Below are positions 42,383 to 55,600 of a DNA stretch of 64,000 nucleotides, piece by piece. The stretch is from Brassica napus. Lineage: Eukaryota > Streptophyta > Magnoliopsida > Brassicales > Brassicaceae. How positions within the stretch are numbered: position 1 is the stretch's first letter; each line of letters starts with the position of its first letter. The translations under genes were made by a program, and so were the position numbers. The notes under the pieces were generated by a model that saw only the letters and a list, made by a program, of their open reading frames with translations, was not told where the DNA came from and did no database searches. The stretch lies in NCBI RefSeq assembly GCF_020379485.1, contig NC_063452.1, positions 28,154,770-28,218,769 of the forward strand, in the 5' to 3' direction.

Positions 42383-44351
42383 CCTGAAATAGACAAAACG
42401 AAATCTTAGAGATACGATATTGTATACGTGGATCAGACTTGAGAACACGCCAAAAGCTCGAAATTTATAACTATAAAATCAAAAGCAGAAGAAAAGATGG
42501 AAGACAGATACATGGGACACAGACTTAACTTCAAGAAACTTGAAGAAAGATGTTATCTCACAGACATTTAGAGCTCCACTGGTGATGGATCTGCCAATAA
42601 GCATATACATTATGTGATTTTGATATTGAGAACACATCAAAAGCTTACAATACAAAATCATCTCAAAGATCAACTCCACATGCAGTGAACTTATCTTCAA
42701 ATTTTTCAGGGCTAATGCCAAATGGGATCACGACAACTACTGTGAAGTGAACTGATTGTCGCTCTTGACATGAAATGCATTACAAAAACATATACATCTC
42801 TTTAACATTTGTCTGGCGTCATTCGATTGCTCCAACAATACATATATTTATTCAAAACGTTCTTATGACCGGAATACCTGATCTGATCTACTTATTTTCA
42901 CTAAAACTGTTAGATTAATCAAAAGAATAGGTGATCATTAATGAGGAAACAATACAAGTACAACACAACGTCTTTCATGAATGGTTAAGTGATACCTTTT
43001 ATAATTATTTTCTTTGTAATTAACTCAACTTCGTCAAATATTCTGCCATCCAAACTAGTTTTGTTGGAGATTCTTATACTGAACTTGTTCTGCAAAACCT
43101 AAGCAAGAAAGCAACTTCTAGTTCATAATAGGCACAAGCACGCACATCTGACAAAAAATATTTGACAAAGACTTGCTTGTATGAGACATTCATGAAAAAG
43201 ATGAACCTGTTTCATGGTGCCAGAGAACTCATAAGGTTCCTGGTTCAGTGACTGGTTGCATTGCAAGTAAATGTCTGATCTCAGACCCTGAAAAATTAAA
43301 ACAGTCAAATGAAATATTTAGATACAAACAAGATCAGAATGAAGAAGTAACAAAAACAGAATGATCATAGGCCTTAACAAAAGAGAATGATCCATGTGGA
43401 GGCATTGTTGATGAACTAGGACTTATTTTCCTTGATAGACGCTAGAGAGTCTCCACCTGTACAACATTCAAAGAGTAACCGAAAAGTATCTAAAGATATT
43501 AAGCTAGGGGTTAGTTCTGAGTAAGGAAGTAAAGAAAGTTAAACAAGTCCAGAAGGTAAGGAAGTTAAGTAAGCGATGAAGAAACTAAGAAAATGATAAA
43601 ATAATCATTAAGCTAGGAAGGAATCAACTATTTAAGAAATCAAAGAAACAAGAAAGCAAGCAAGGAATAAATAAGAAAGAAAACAAGCATGCAGAGAATC
43701 AAGGAACAAGCAAAAAAAATGTAAGCAACAAATCAAGAAAGCAAACAATTAAGGGAGCTAGTAACTAACGAACCAAAGAAAGAAAGTAACGAAGAAAAAG
43801 CAAACCAGTAAAGAATCAAAAAAGCAAGTTATGTACAGAATAAATAAATATATGAACTATAAAACTAGTGTAATAAATAGTTAAATTAAATTTATTGGAT
43901 GATGATTCTTAAAAATCATGTTAGACAGCTAGTAGTGTGCGAGTAAGTGAGCACAGTCAAGTAGCAAATAATCAATGAACTAAACAGAGATATCAAAGAA
44001 ACAGAGAATAAAAACTGAACTCAACCAGTCAGAGAAGCAAACAATGCACTAAACAGAAGAACCAAAAGACAAAGAAGCAAGCAAGTAAAGCATCTAAGGG
44101 GAAGCAAAAAACAAGTTGAGAAAAAAGCAAGCAATGAAGTAAACAGAATACGCGAAAGAAGCAAGTAAGCATTAATGGATAGGTGGTCTTATATGCATGA
44201 AGAATCCATGATGTATGAGGTTACCATCGATAAAGGAAGGCCCTGTTTCTTTTTCGTGCTCCTGTTTTCAGAGTAACATACTGAGAGCTAATAAGATGAC
44301 ATATTTCATCACTGCTGCCACGACTTGATCTTTCTTTTGCCATGTTCTTAC

Positions 44352-44414
44352 CTCAAGCTTCACACGTCTGACATCTCCAGCTGAGTAATATAGCCTTCTA
44401 AAGTGATGCCATAC
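44352..44414 (-). repeat. Exon module E, copy 1 (63 nt)
   Basis: Minus strand: acceptor GCTTTAG, module starting GTATGGCATCACTTTAGAAG and ending AAGCTTGAG, then donor GTAAGAA. Copies at 45950-46013 and 52684-52746 keep both splice sites. In one copy the frame reads YDITLEGYITRLE, in another it is broken by a stop. Confidence 0.7.
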
Positions 44415-44798
44415 CTAAAGCATCAAAAACAAATTATAAATTGTTATGGAGTTTCCGAAGGTAACGTCTCACATAGAGAACGAAATTTGCATGCGCTGAA
44501 GAAATAGTGAGAATGTATTTCATCCTACAAAGCATATCAAAAAGAGCGAAGACAACATATCTGGCATAAAGATTAATCTTTAGAAACTAGAAGACGACAC
44601 TCCAAAGGCTGTGTCTCGGAAATTTTTAGAGCTCCATACATAACGGTCTATTGGAAGTACGACATTATGTACGTGTTTCTGATTTGAGAACGTAACAAAA
44701 GCTTAAATTTTACTACTGCTGAAGAAAGAACGAGAATGCAACTTGAAACTACAAGAAAAATCAAATGACTAGGAACAATAAAATAGGAAGACACATAC

Positions 44799-44846
44799 CT
44801 GAATGTTAAACTTCATGAACAAGAATCTTAGCCATTTGTGATGGAC
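44799..44846 (-). repeat. Exon module B, copy 1 (48 nt)
   Basis: Minus strand: CTTTTAG acceptor, GTCCATCACAAATGGCTAAG ... ATTCAG, donor GTATGTG. Copies at 46388-46437 (intact sites) and about 53117-53168 (donor GT changed to TT). Always found a few hundred bp downstream of modules E and A in transcript order. Confidence 0.65.
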
Positions 44847-45323
44847 CTAAAAGGCAAAACAATGTCTGAGAGAGAAGATATTGAATAAGTGGAGCAGATA
44901 GAAAGTGGGAAACTGGATGACGCAAAGAGACTATTTGATGCCTTTAACAAAACATAGGATGCTATTCACCTGATTATGTTTTGTTTTCCTCTCGGGCTTC
45001 CTTCAACTGAGCAACGTTAAAGATGTGGTACGACAAGCAATAACAAAAAAGTAGGTAAGATTCAGATAAATTCTTATACCTGACAGAATGATTTATTCAG
45101 AAACAAGAAGATGACACTCTAGAAGTTTTCTATTAAATTGACAACTTTGCGTGAAGAGTTGTATTTTCAAAGAAAGTCCATCTATCTTATAGAATTTGGT
45201 TTCTAAATTTTATGATAGCTTCACATGATTGCATGGGTTATTAACGTAATACTCTATAAGAAGAAAATATGAGGTTGTCTAAATAGAAGAAATCACTAAG
45301 AAGAGTTAAGGATTAAAACTTAC

Positions 45324-45379
45324 AAAATGTTAAGACGAGGCCGTCTCGCATGCATTGTATAATTCCACTGGCGAGTGAC
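45324..45379 (-). repeat. Exon module C, copy 1 (56 nt)
   Basis: Minus strand: acceptor CAACGCAG, GTCACTCGCCAGTGGAATTA ... CATTTTG, donor GTAAGTT. The copy at 49610-49665 has the same length and sites. Its start resembles module A (GTCxxxxGCxxxTGGAxxT), so A and C probably share an ancestor. Confidence 0.65.
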
Positions 45380-45684
45380 CTGCGTTGCTGCACATAAAGA
45401 GGCTTAAATTTTTCAGTACAACTTCAAAAGCCCCAGTTATTTTCTATTGATTTTATCTGTTTAATGTAAAATTTTCCGGAGCTATGGACTGAAGTGCTTA
45501 AAGGTACCAACTGAAAGTTATGGGTTCGAATAGACATGATATCATCTATTGCAGAATATATAATGAGAATGTAATTTCAGACTACTAAGCATATTAAAAA
45601 TAAGAAAGAAAATAAACCTGGCAAACGGATTAAACAAAAGACTAGAACTATTGATTTCAGTTCTTAGTGGTGCACTAACATTGC

Positions 45685-45775
45685 CAATGGTTTGCAGATA
45701 GTTAGTGCGGGGTTCCTAGCCAGTTTTCTCCAAAAGTTCTCGCTCTCTGTCACCAGCTTAATCCGAGTAGCCAAT
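45685..45775 (-). repeat. Exon module F, copy 1 (91 nt)
   Basis: Minus strand: acceptor AATTTATAG, then a module with AAGCTGGTGACAGAGAGCGA and CCGCACTAA, ending CCATTG. Here the donor is GC (GCAATG); the copy at 52402-52492 has the same length and a GT donor. Shorter relatives lie at 50938-50995 and near 42026-42070. Confidence 0.65.
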
Positions 45776-45949
45776 CTATAAATTGTTCAAAACAAGTATA
45801 ATTAGAAAAAGTTAAATAGTCGAATGACTGATTCAAACCAAAGAATTCTCGGCTAACATGTTATATTAAGGTGCTAATCAGCAAAAATGTCATTGCCCAG
45901 TTCTCATCACTGCTGCCACAAGTGAATCTTGATATTTCTGTTTCCTTAC

Positions 45950-46013
45950 CTCAAGCTCCACATGTCTGACCGTCTCCAGCCGAGTAATATAGCCTTCTAA
46001 AGTGATGTCATAC
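45950..46013 (-). repeat. Exon module E, copy 2 (64 nt)
   Basis: One extra base relative to the other copies, both splice edges kept (GCTTTAG acceptor, GTAAGG donor). The one-base change alters the reading frame, arguing against conserved coding. Confidence 0.7.
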
Positions 46014-49000
46014 CTAAAGCATCAGAAGTAAATTAAAATTTTGATAATTGTATTAGTTTTCAAAGGTAATGTGCAGAAGAAATACTGAGAATGTAATTTC
46101 ATTCGAGAAAGCATTATAAAAAGAGGAAAGGCAACATATCTGGCAGAAGGATTAAGCTGTAGAAACTAGTAGACGATGTCTCTCAGAAGTTTTAGAGCTC
46201 CATTTGCGATGCACTTGATATCAACAGAACAGTCTCTGAAAAGTACTACAATATATGCATGATTCTGATTTGAGAACATAACAAAATCTTAATTTTACTA
46301 CTGCATGAGAAAGGAGGAGAATGCACCTTGAAACTACAAGAGAAAAATCAAATGACTAAGCATAATAAAAGTAGGGAAGACACATACCTGACAGAATGTT
46401 ACTTCGTGAACAAAAATCTTAGCCATTTGTGATGGACCTTAAATACGCAAAATAATGTCTGAGAGATATGACACTGCATATGTTGAGTAGATAGAAAATG
46501 GAAAAATGGATGACGCAAAGAAACTCTTCGATGAATCTGTTTTGTTTTCCTCTGAAGCTTCCATCAACTGAGTAACCTTAAAGATGGTCGTAAATCCCTT
46601 CCGCCACTTCGAAACACTTACAGGAAGAGCATTTCCTAATTATAAATCTAACGGGAGACCAGAAAAGGAGATTGTTCAAAACATAAGAGCAAAACAAACG
46701 ACAAACAATAATTAAAAGTAGGGAACAATCAGAAACATTTTTATACCTGACATACGGATTTGATTCAGAAATAAGAAGATGTAAGGCTAGTAGTTCGTTA
46801 TCTCGTAGCCATTTAGAGCTTTTGCGATGGGACTCAAAGGAATTCCAGAGATTGTCTCACACACATTTTAGAGCTCCGTTTGCTATAATTCTGCAAATAA
46901 GCGTATAAAGTATGTACTTCTGATTTGAGAACACATCAAAAACTTACAATACAAAATCATCGTCAAAGAGCTACTCCACAGGCAGCGAACTTATCTGAAC
47001 TTGTCTGAAAGTGAACCGACTCTCGCCTTTGACCTGAAATGCACATTCCCCAAACATATACATCAATTTAATTTTTATCTGGCTTCATTCGATTGCTCCA
47101 ACAATACATATATTATCTAAAACGTATTAAGACTGAGCTTATCTGATCTAATGATTAATCAAAACAATAGAGGATCAGTAATGAGGAAACAAAAAAGGAA
47201 TACCTCAACACGTAATTCTTCCATTTCTGCCATCCGAACTACTTTTGGTTGAAGATTCATATCCTGAACTTGTTCTGCAAATTCATATCCTGAACTTGTT
47301 CTGCAAAATCTAAGGAAGTAAGCATGAATCTCTGACTTCCATTTCATAACATGCACAAGATAACACATCACATCTGACGAAAAATATTTGTCTGGTGACA
47401 GAGATGGTATGAGACATGCATGAAAAAGATGGACCTGTTTCATGGTAGCAGAGAGAGTAAACGCCTGATCTCAGACCCTGAATAATTAGAACAGTCAAAT
47501 AAAATATTTAGATACAAACGAGATCAGAATGAAGAAGTGACGGAAAAAGAATGATCATAGGCCTTCACAAAAGAGATGATTCATGTGGAGGCATTGTTGA
47601 TGAACTAGGACTTTAGTTTCCTTGATAGACGCTCAAGAGTCTCCACCTGTTCTACTCTCAACGAGTAACCGAGAAGTATCTAAATATATTAAGCTAGAGG
47701 GGTTAGTTCAAAGTAAGGAAATAAAGAAGTTAAAAAGGTCAAGTAGGTAAGGAAGGTAAGGAAGGTAAGTAAGAAAATGATGAAAGTAGCATGAAGCTAA
47801 GACAAACAAGGAAGCAAGCAAGAAATAAATAAAATTAGAATAGAAACATAAGCACGCAGAGAATCAAGGAATGAAGCAAAGAAGTAAGCAACAAATCAAG
47901 AAAGCAAGTAATTAAGGGAGCTAGCAACTAACAAAGCAGGCAAGAAAGCGAACCAGTAAAGAATTAAGAAAGAAAGTAATTAAGCACAAAATTAATAAAT
48001 AAATGAACTAAAACTAATGTAATAGATCTTGCATTAAATATATTGGTCAATGATGATTTTAAAGAACAGCTAGTTAGCGTGCGAGTAAGTGAGAACACTT
48101 ACAAAATCAAGTAGCAAATAATCAATGAACTAAACAGAAAAAAAAAACTGAACTCAACAGAGAAATCAGAGAAGCAAGCAATTAGGAAACACAGGAAGGA
48201 AGCAAGAAAACAAGTTGAGAGAATGAAAAAAAAACAAGCAAGGAAGCAAGTAAACAGGTTACGCATGTAAGCAACGAAGTGATGAAGGAAGAAATGGACA
48301 AAGAATATAATTAAAGAAGAATATATTATATATGCAAGGATGCGTATGCATTTATAGGGATTGTATGCCTAAACGCAAGCATGTAAGCAATAGATATTAA
48401 TGAATAGGTGGTCTTATATGCATGAGTCCATGATGCATGTAGTTATGTTGACTCCAAACTTTAAGAGCAAAAAAGAATATAAAGAAGACGACATTCTAAA
48501 GGTTGTCTCTCAGTCATGTTTAAAGGTCCCTGAACGGTACGGAATTATAGACGTGTTTCTGATTTTAGAACATAACAAAAGTTTAAATTTTACTAATGCA
48601 GAAGAAAAGAGGAGAATACAACTTGAAACTACAAGAGAAAATCACGCGACTAAGAATAGTAGAAATAGGGAAGACACATACCTGACCAAAATCATTTGCG
48701 ATGAACCTTAAACAGGCAAAGAGACTCTGTTTTGTTTTTCTCTCAGGCTTCCTTCAACCCGCTTCTTCAGAAAACGTTCAATAGGAAGTGCAAAACAGCG
48801 TCGAGTTCTTGACACTTACAGGAAGAGCATTCAGCCACTTCTATGTACTTGCAGGAAAAGCATTTTCCACAAAATGGAGAATGTAACTTCAAACTATAAC
48901 AGCAAAATTAAAGGACAAACAATAATAAAAAAAATAGGAACGTTCAGAAACATTCTTATACCTGACAGAGGGATTTGATTCAGAAACAAGAAGATGACAT

Positions 49001-49494
49001 AGAGGTTTTTTCTTAGCCATTTAAGAGATCCATTTCGATGGACCTGAAACAGACAACACGGTGTCTGAGAGATACTATAATGTAGAGGCTTAGCGCAAAT
49101 ACATGGGACTCACTGAAATTTCAAGAAACCTGAAGATGAAATTCCAGAGATTTCTTCCAGACACTTTAGAGCTCCATTTTCGATGGACCTGAAATAGACA
49201 AAACGTGTACGCTATACAGTATGTTGTTTTCTAGGTTTGATCGAATTATATAGTTATCTCCTTCATTATAAACTTATCTTCAATGTAACTGAGTCAACAC
49301 GTAATTTTTCCAATTTTCGGCCATCCCAACTAGTTGTGCAAAAGCAAAGCAAGTTAGAATGAATCTCTGAATTCTAGTTCGAAATACTCACAAGTTATGC
49401 GTCAAAGATGAACTAGATGAAAACACGTCTGAAGATCAAACTATAGAAGCAAAAACAAAAGAATAAGCAGAAGAAAAGGATTAAGGGAACATAC

Positions 49495-49565
49495 CTGGGC
49501 TTAATTACTCAAAAGTTCCATGAATTATTACTAGAGGCTTCGTTTTGTGATCGTATCTTCCTTGG
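49495..49565 (-). repeat. Exon module D, copy
   Basis: Minus strand: a module ending TTAAGCCCAG before donor GTATGT, containing AAGATACGATCACAAAACGA. Copies at 54984-55055 (intact donor) and 41590-41670 (diverged). In the 49495 and 54984 copies the longest frame meets a stop at the same place (TTTTGAGTAA or TATTGAGTAA). Confidence 0.6.
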
Positions 49566-49609
49566 TAAGAATAAATAAAAGAAAATCACTAAGAAGGATT
49601 AAAACTTAC

Positions 49610-49665
49610 AGAACTGTAAGATGAGGTTGTCTCTCATGCATTGTATAATTCCACTGGCGAGTGAC
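49610..49665 (-). repeat. Exon module C, copy 2 (56 nt)
   Basis: Same length and splice edges as 45324-45379, with a handful of substitutions. Minus strand ends TACAGTTCTG before GTAAGT. Confidence 0.65.
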
Positions 49666-52401
49666 CTGCATTGCTGCACATATATAAGCGATTTGAGAAC
49701 ACAGAAAATGCTTAAAATTTTCAGTATAACTTCAAAATCCTCAGTCATTATCTATTGATTTTATCTGTTTAATTTAAATTATTCCAAAGCTATGGACTGC
49801 AAACAATTTCAAAGTTATGAGTTCGGATAGACAATGATATCTGCTACTGCAGAATATATAATGAGAATGTATTTCAAACTACTAAACATATTAAAATAAG
49901 AAAGAAAACATAGGATTAAACCTCAAAAACTAGAAGATGACACTCTATAGGTTGTCTCTCAGACATTTTATACTTGAAACTAACAAAACCGTGTCTGATA
50001 AATACATAGTGTGTATGTGTTTCTGATTTGAGAACACAACAAACTTGCAGTCTACTATATAATTTCTAAGACTATTGAAACCAACCTACCTTGCAAATTT
50101 CAAAATCTTTCATGTTCTTCCAAAAAATCTGTTCTTGCTCCAGTTCCTGGTTCTTCTCTGGGCTGTTTTTCAGCATTAGAAGGTAAAACAGAAAACAGAT
50201 GAATATACCTACGAAATAATATCTCGCAACAGAAGAAACCCCCAAAATTCCAAATAGATTCTCAATTTTGCAGTAATAATAAACCATAATTTAAAACAGA
50301 CTTTACCCTAACATTGAAAGGAGTTTTGATTTATTCTCGAATTGTGTCTGGCATGGACTCAATTGTGTGCAACAGAAAGAATTCAGACAGAAAAAAGATA
50401 TTGCTTGGCATAGAATAATAACTAAATGTGCGTCTGTATAAGACGAATGTAACTAATAACTACTAAGGGAATCCAACAGATATAAGTCAATTTAACCTTT
50501 GTTTGGCTTTATTCCTTTTCTCCAACGTGTTAAGACGGACCTGATCTGATTTACTAATTTTCACCTAAGTGTTAGATTAATCAAAAGAATAGATGATCAG
50601 TAATGAGGAAATAATACAAGTACAACACAGCGTCCTTCTTGACTGGTTAAGTGATGAAGTGAAACTTCATATAGTAATTAACTCAACACGTAATTCATCA
50701 AATTTTCTGCCATCCTAACTAGGTTTGTTGGAGATTCTTATACTGAACTTGTTCTGCAAAAGCTAAGCAAGTAAGCATGGATTTTCTGATTTCTAGTTCA
50801 TAATAGGCACAAAGCACACATCTGACGAGAAGTATTTGTCAAAGAGTTGCTGGTATGAGACATACATTTAAAATATGTACCTGTTTCATGAATTTTCTGA
50901 TTTCTAGTTCATAATAGGCACAAGCACACATCTTACCAGTGGTTTGCAGAGGCTTGCCGCAGCGTTCCAAGCCAGGTTTCTCATGAGGATATGAAGCAGT
51001 GAAACAGGTGAACGATGATGACCTAGTGTCCAAAGATTTCAAGAGACTAATCATAGGCGGTCATATTGAATGCATGAAGTTATGATGACTTTAAGTAAGA
51101 CAATATCGAAGATTATATAGAAAAAAGAGATTGAAGACATACCTGAAAGAAGGATTTAACTTAACAAACTAGAAGATGGTACTGCGGAGGTTAACTCTCA
51201 AGCATTTTGATCTGCATATCAAAACCATTGATCTGTAGCTTCAGTGTCCTGTTTTCAGAGCTAGATTAAAATTATGAAACACGAATAGTCCTATAAAAAT
51301 TACAACTAAGTGATTGCAGAGGCGATGTAGCGTATGTTATTTAGATGCAATTTTTGCTTTCTAGCATTGTTCACTGGCCAGGAAAATGGATGTACACTCA
51401 TAATCTTTTTTTTTGTTTATGTCGATTGGCCTGACTACACTGAGACAATTTTAAAGGTAATACCTTACCCGATTGTGTATATGTAACTACTCAAGTTTTG
51501 GTGCATCTGCTTCTGAGTAAATAATTAATTTACCTTGTAAACTAAACCCAATATAGCATAAGGTTGCTGATCAAATAGATAGACCAAAGGTTCATGCTAT
51601 TCCGTGAACGTCTTCAACAACAAACCATAGATTCTGAACCCAATATAGCATACCTAATGATTTCTACATGTGCTGAAACTCAGAGGAATTTTGATTTTAT
51701 GCTACTCTTGATAAGCACACATTATTGTTATTGAAGTTTACGCAAATGAGATCACCATTACCACTACCTAAGACGAAAGAGAAAGCAGACACACACATCA
51801 CTAAACTGAAATTTCACAATAAAAAGATCACTAAATTCGAAGTGAATTCTCACATTGGCAGTTTCAATAAACTATAATTAATATTGATTACTTCAAAAGA
51901 ATCTTGATTTCTCCAACTAGTTTCTGAGTACGTTTCACTATCACATAGATTAAAACGTGCTACTATATAAGAAGAAGAAAAAACCTACATATTTATATAT
52001 GTTGCTTTCTCAGTGCTTTAAAAGTTAACGGAGGGCAAGATGGATTACTTACATAGCAATCGGAAGATGTATCTTCAGCTTCTTCACATAGTGGCGTTAA
52101 GATAAGTGGGTAGTTTATTCTATCAGTGCACAATAAAATCACCACAAAAGCCTGAATTATTTTAAAGATTTAGTATAAACAGCGTTTTGAACTGCTTTGT
52201 TATATGCTTCAAACAAAATTACTTTCAAACGTGCTATTATTAAAGGCATAAACAAAAGAAAATATTGAGCATAAATACCTAGAGGTTTTCTCTCAGTTCT
52301 TAATGGTGCACTAACATGCACTAACATGCATAAAAAGAACATGCATAAAAAGGACTCATTAATTTAAGGTATATAAAATATTTGACTAGATAAAAATTTA
52401 C

Positions 52402-52492
52402 CAATGGGTTGCAGATATTTAGTGCGGTGTTCCAAGCCAGTGCTCTCCAACAGTTCTCGCTCTCTGTCACCAGCTTAATCTGAGTGGTCAAT
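52402..52492 (-). repeat. Exon module F, copy 2 (91 nt)
   Basis: Same length as 45685-45775, acceptor AATTTATAG, donor GTAAAT. It lies about 190 bp upstream (in plus coordinates) of module E copy 3, in the same F-E order as copy 1. Confidence 0.65.
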
Positions 52493-52683
52493 CTATAAAT
52501 TGTTCAAACAAGTATAAACAATAAATACTTAAAATCGTCAATTCAGCTTTGGAGTATATTTCCTTAACAACCAAAGAATTCTCTGCTAACATGTTATAAA
52601 AAGGTGCTAATCAGAAAAATGGTCATTGCTCAGTTTTCATCACATCTGCCACAAGTGAATCTTGATATTTCCGTGTTCTTTAC

Positions 52684-52746
52684 CTCAAGCTTCACATGTC
52701 TGACGTCTCCAGCCGAGTAATATAGCCTTCTAAAGTGATGTCATAC
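52684..52746 (-). repeat. Exon module E, copy 3 (63 nt)
   Basis: Keeps both splice edges. The E-A-B order of 45950-46437 is repeated at 52684-53168, which shows that a block of several modules was copied, not single exons only. Confidence 0.7.
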
Positions 52747-55426
52747 CTAAAGCATCAGAAGTAAATTAAAACTTTGATTCACATAGAGAACAGAAGAAAT
52801 ATTGAGAATGTAATTTCATTAAACAAAGCCTATTTAAAAGAGTAAGGCAACATATCTGGCAGAAGGATTAAGCTGCAGAAACTAGGCGACACTCTAAAGG
52901 CTGTCTCTCAGAAATTTTCAGAGCTCCATTTGCGATGGACTTGACATCAACAGAAGAACGGTCTCTGAAAGGTACTACATTATGTACATGTTTCTTATTT
53001 GAGAACATAACAATATATTAATTTTACTACTGCAGGAGAAAGAAGGAGAATGCAACTTGAAACTACAGGAGAAAAGTCAAACGACTAAGCATAATAAAAA
53101 TAGGGAAGACACATAACTGACAGAATGCTGAACTTCATGAACGAGAATCTTAGCCATTTGTGATAGACCTTAAATAAGCAAAACAATGTATGAGAGATAC
53201 GACATTGCATATGTTGAGTAGATAAAAAATGGGAAACTGGATGACACAAAGAGACTCTTTGATGCCTTTAACAAACATAGGGGAGGGGATGCTATTCACC
53301 TGAATCTGTTTTGTCTTCCTCTGAAGCGTCTTTCAACTGAGCAAGGTTAAAGATGTGGTCACTGCGCCGAGCATCGTGCTGATGGTCGTAAAGGCTTTTC
53401 CTCACTTCGAAGCACTTACAGGAAGAGCATTTTCTAATTATAAATCTAACGGGAGACCAAAAAAGGAGATACTTCAAAGAAAAATCAAACGACAAACAAT
53501 AATAAAAAAGATGACACTCTAGAGGTTCTCTCTTAGCCCACCATTTGCGATGGACCTGAAATAGGCAAAATGGTGTCTGAAAGATACCGACAGTGTAGTG
53601 GCTAAGCGCAAATACATGAGACTAAATGAAACTTAAAGAAACTTGAAAATGGAATTCCAGATGCTGTCTCAGAGACATTTTAGAGCTCCATTTGCAATGA
53701 TCCTGCAAATAAGCGGATACAGTATGTGCTTCTGATCTGAGAACACATCAAAAGCTTACAGATTCAAAATAATCGTAATCAATCCCTTTTCTACAGATTA
53801 GCTTCTTGCTTCCGGGATTTAAGGCGCAAATGCTACATACATCATACTGACATTAAAAGAAATGATGTGAGGTATAGTGAGATGTATTAAAATTTTCCTT
53901 GAATTTAATAAGATGAAAACTTACAACATGCGCGGAGGCTTAGCTCACTGGCACTGTTTACAGTTACTAGAAAATGAAATATGTTCTGTTTTAGTGTTCA
54001 GACCTTATTTGGCTTGGGTACGGTCAGCGGGGATACGACTGTTCATTCAGTTTTGGTGCGCCATTCTTAGCCAGGACCAACCACTTCATTGGGTGGAGTA
54101 TCCTTCAACTCATTTAAAAAAAAATTGTTAATCGAAAGATGAGTACTAAAGTGTTCTAAGGAGAGCAGATACTTATCGAAATGACAGATATGAATAACTT
54201 AGTTACCTTGTAAAAGATGTTGCTACATGTCAAAGAGTTCATAATCCCAATTTTTTTGGTCAAAGATGAACTACATACATGCAAACACGTGTGATGAAGA
54301 AATACTTGTCAGAGAATATTGTCCAATGGACCGATATGAATAACTTAATTACCTCGGAAACTGCACCCAAATGGATAGACATAAGGTTTTGACAATCCCT
54401 TTGCAGCCTTCTATCTTTTTTATTAGATGGAATTAGATGCAGAAAGATAAGAACTCAGAAGTGTAAAATCACAATCAGAACAACTCCACAGACAGTAAAG
54501 TCTCATAAATCTCAAAACTAGGCTACTAAATTGCATCTAGAAACACAAAAGTCTGATAATATTTGGACTGCTTCTGTTAATTAAGCTAATCTAGAATTCA
54601 CATTCTCCAATAGAGACACACTTATTAACTCCAACCTTTGTCTGGTTTAACCCGATTTCTCCAACTGGATACTTATTCAAAGACGTGATACGATAGTTAT
54701 ACCTGATCTGATCTGCTAGTTTTCCACTTTGACATGTTAGATTAATCAAAAGAATATATGGTCAGTAAAGAGAAAACGATGCAAGTACAACACAGTGTCT
54801 TTCATGAATGGTTAAGTGATGAAAATGCTACCATCGCAACTAGTTATGCGAAAGCTAAGAAGAAGCTAGTTCGTAATAGTCACAAGTTATGCGTCAAAGA
54901 TCAAACTATAAATGCAAACACGTCTAACAAAAAGTATTCGTGAACTTGTTTGAAGATCAAACTATAGAAGCAAAATAACATACCTGGGCTTGATTACTCA
55001 ATAGTTCCGTGAATGATTACTATAAGCTTCGCTTGTGATCAAACTCTGTATCTTCCTTCCTACAAAAAAAAAAGAAAAAAAAGAAAAACAAAAACAGCAA
55101 TTGATGGGGAAAAAACAAGAAGAAGCATGATCCATGGATTCATATCTTGCTTCTGTTTATATATTTGATTGAAGAAACGATCGACAAAATTGCGATTATG
55201 TTCTGAAAACTTAAGACAAAAGACAGATCGAAAAACAATAAATGGATTCAAAATAAGAAGCCACAAAACGAAGCGAAGGTTTCGTGATCAACACTGTAGG
55301 CTCTTACGTACAAACCCAAAAAAAAACAAAAAAACAAAAACTTACGGAAACAACAATTGATGAACAAAATAATTTAATCATATCCGCGTAGGTAACAGTC
55401 AGTGAGAAAGAAGTAGAAGACTGTAC

Positions 55427-55600
55427 CTGATTTCATACAGTAATCGGAGTCTGCATCCTCCTCGGGCCATGGGCAATCTTTCGCAGAAGAGATAGAGGAG
55501 GAAGAAGGAGAACACAAATCGAACCGAAGATCCTCTTTCAAACGGCTAATTTTGTTGTGATTTCATTTAGTTCCCTTGATTTGAATTTATATCTTTTCAA
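55427..55600 (-). other. Probable first exon of the minus-strand unit
   Basis: The minus strand runs from the promoter side through a pyrimidine-rich leader (TTCTCCTTCTTCCTCC) and ATGGCCCGAGGAGGATGCAG to the donor CAG/GTACAG. A diverged copy of the exon with donor CAG/GTAGTC lies at 57172-57300, upstream of the second RING copy, so the exon 1-promoter-RING block was duplicated as a unit. Confidence 0.5.

Larger units (their letters stand above)
39951..55600 (-). ncRNA. Putative minus-strand multi-exon transcript with reiterated exons
   Basis: About 15.6 kb without credible protein frames. Exon-sized modules recur many times, each with an acceptor-like (..TTTCAG, ..TTTAG) and donor-like (GTATG, GTAAG) edge, and all of these read on the minus strand. 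Paired copies keep exact module length (63/64/63, 91/91 and 56/56 nt). Most modules contain stops in every frame or change frame between copies, so the product is probably non-coding or a decayed gene. The first exon appears to be 55600-55427, facing the RING gene promoter. Between modules are long purine-rich (plus-strand) tracts. I do not recognise the family; a Helitron or segmental-duplication origin is possible. Confidence 0.4.

Noticed and set aside
40000..48300. CRISPR-like or satellite array
   Set aside because: Repeats are irregularly spaced, of several types and of exon-like structure, in a plant nuclear context; no regular repeat-spacer pattern.
48400..48711. 103-codon plus-strand protein in the module array
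   Set aside because: It overlaps diverged module A/B-type sequence whose splice signals are on the other strand; no homology is recognised and the frame is not kept in sibling copies.
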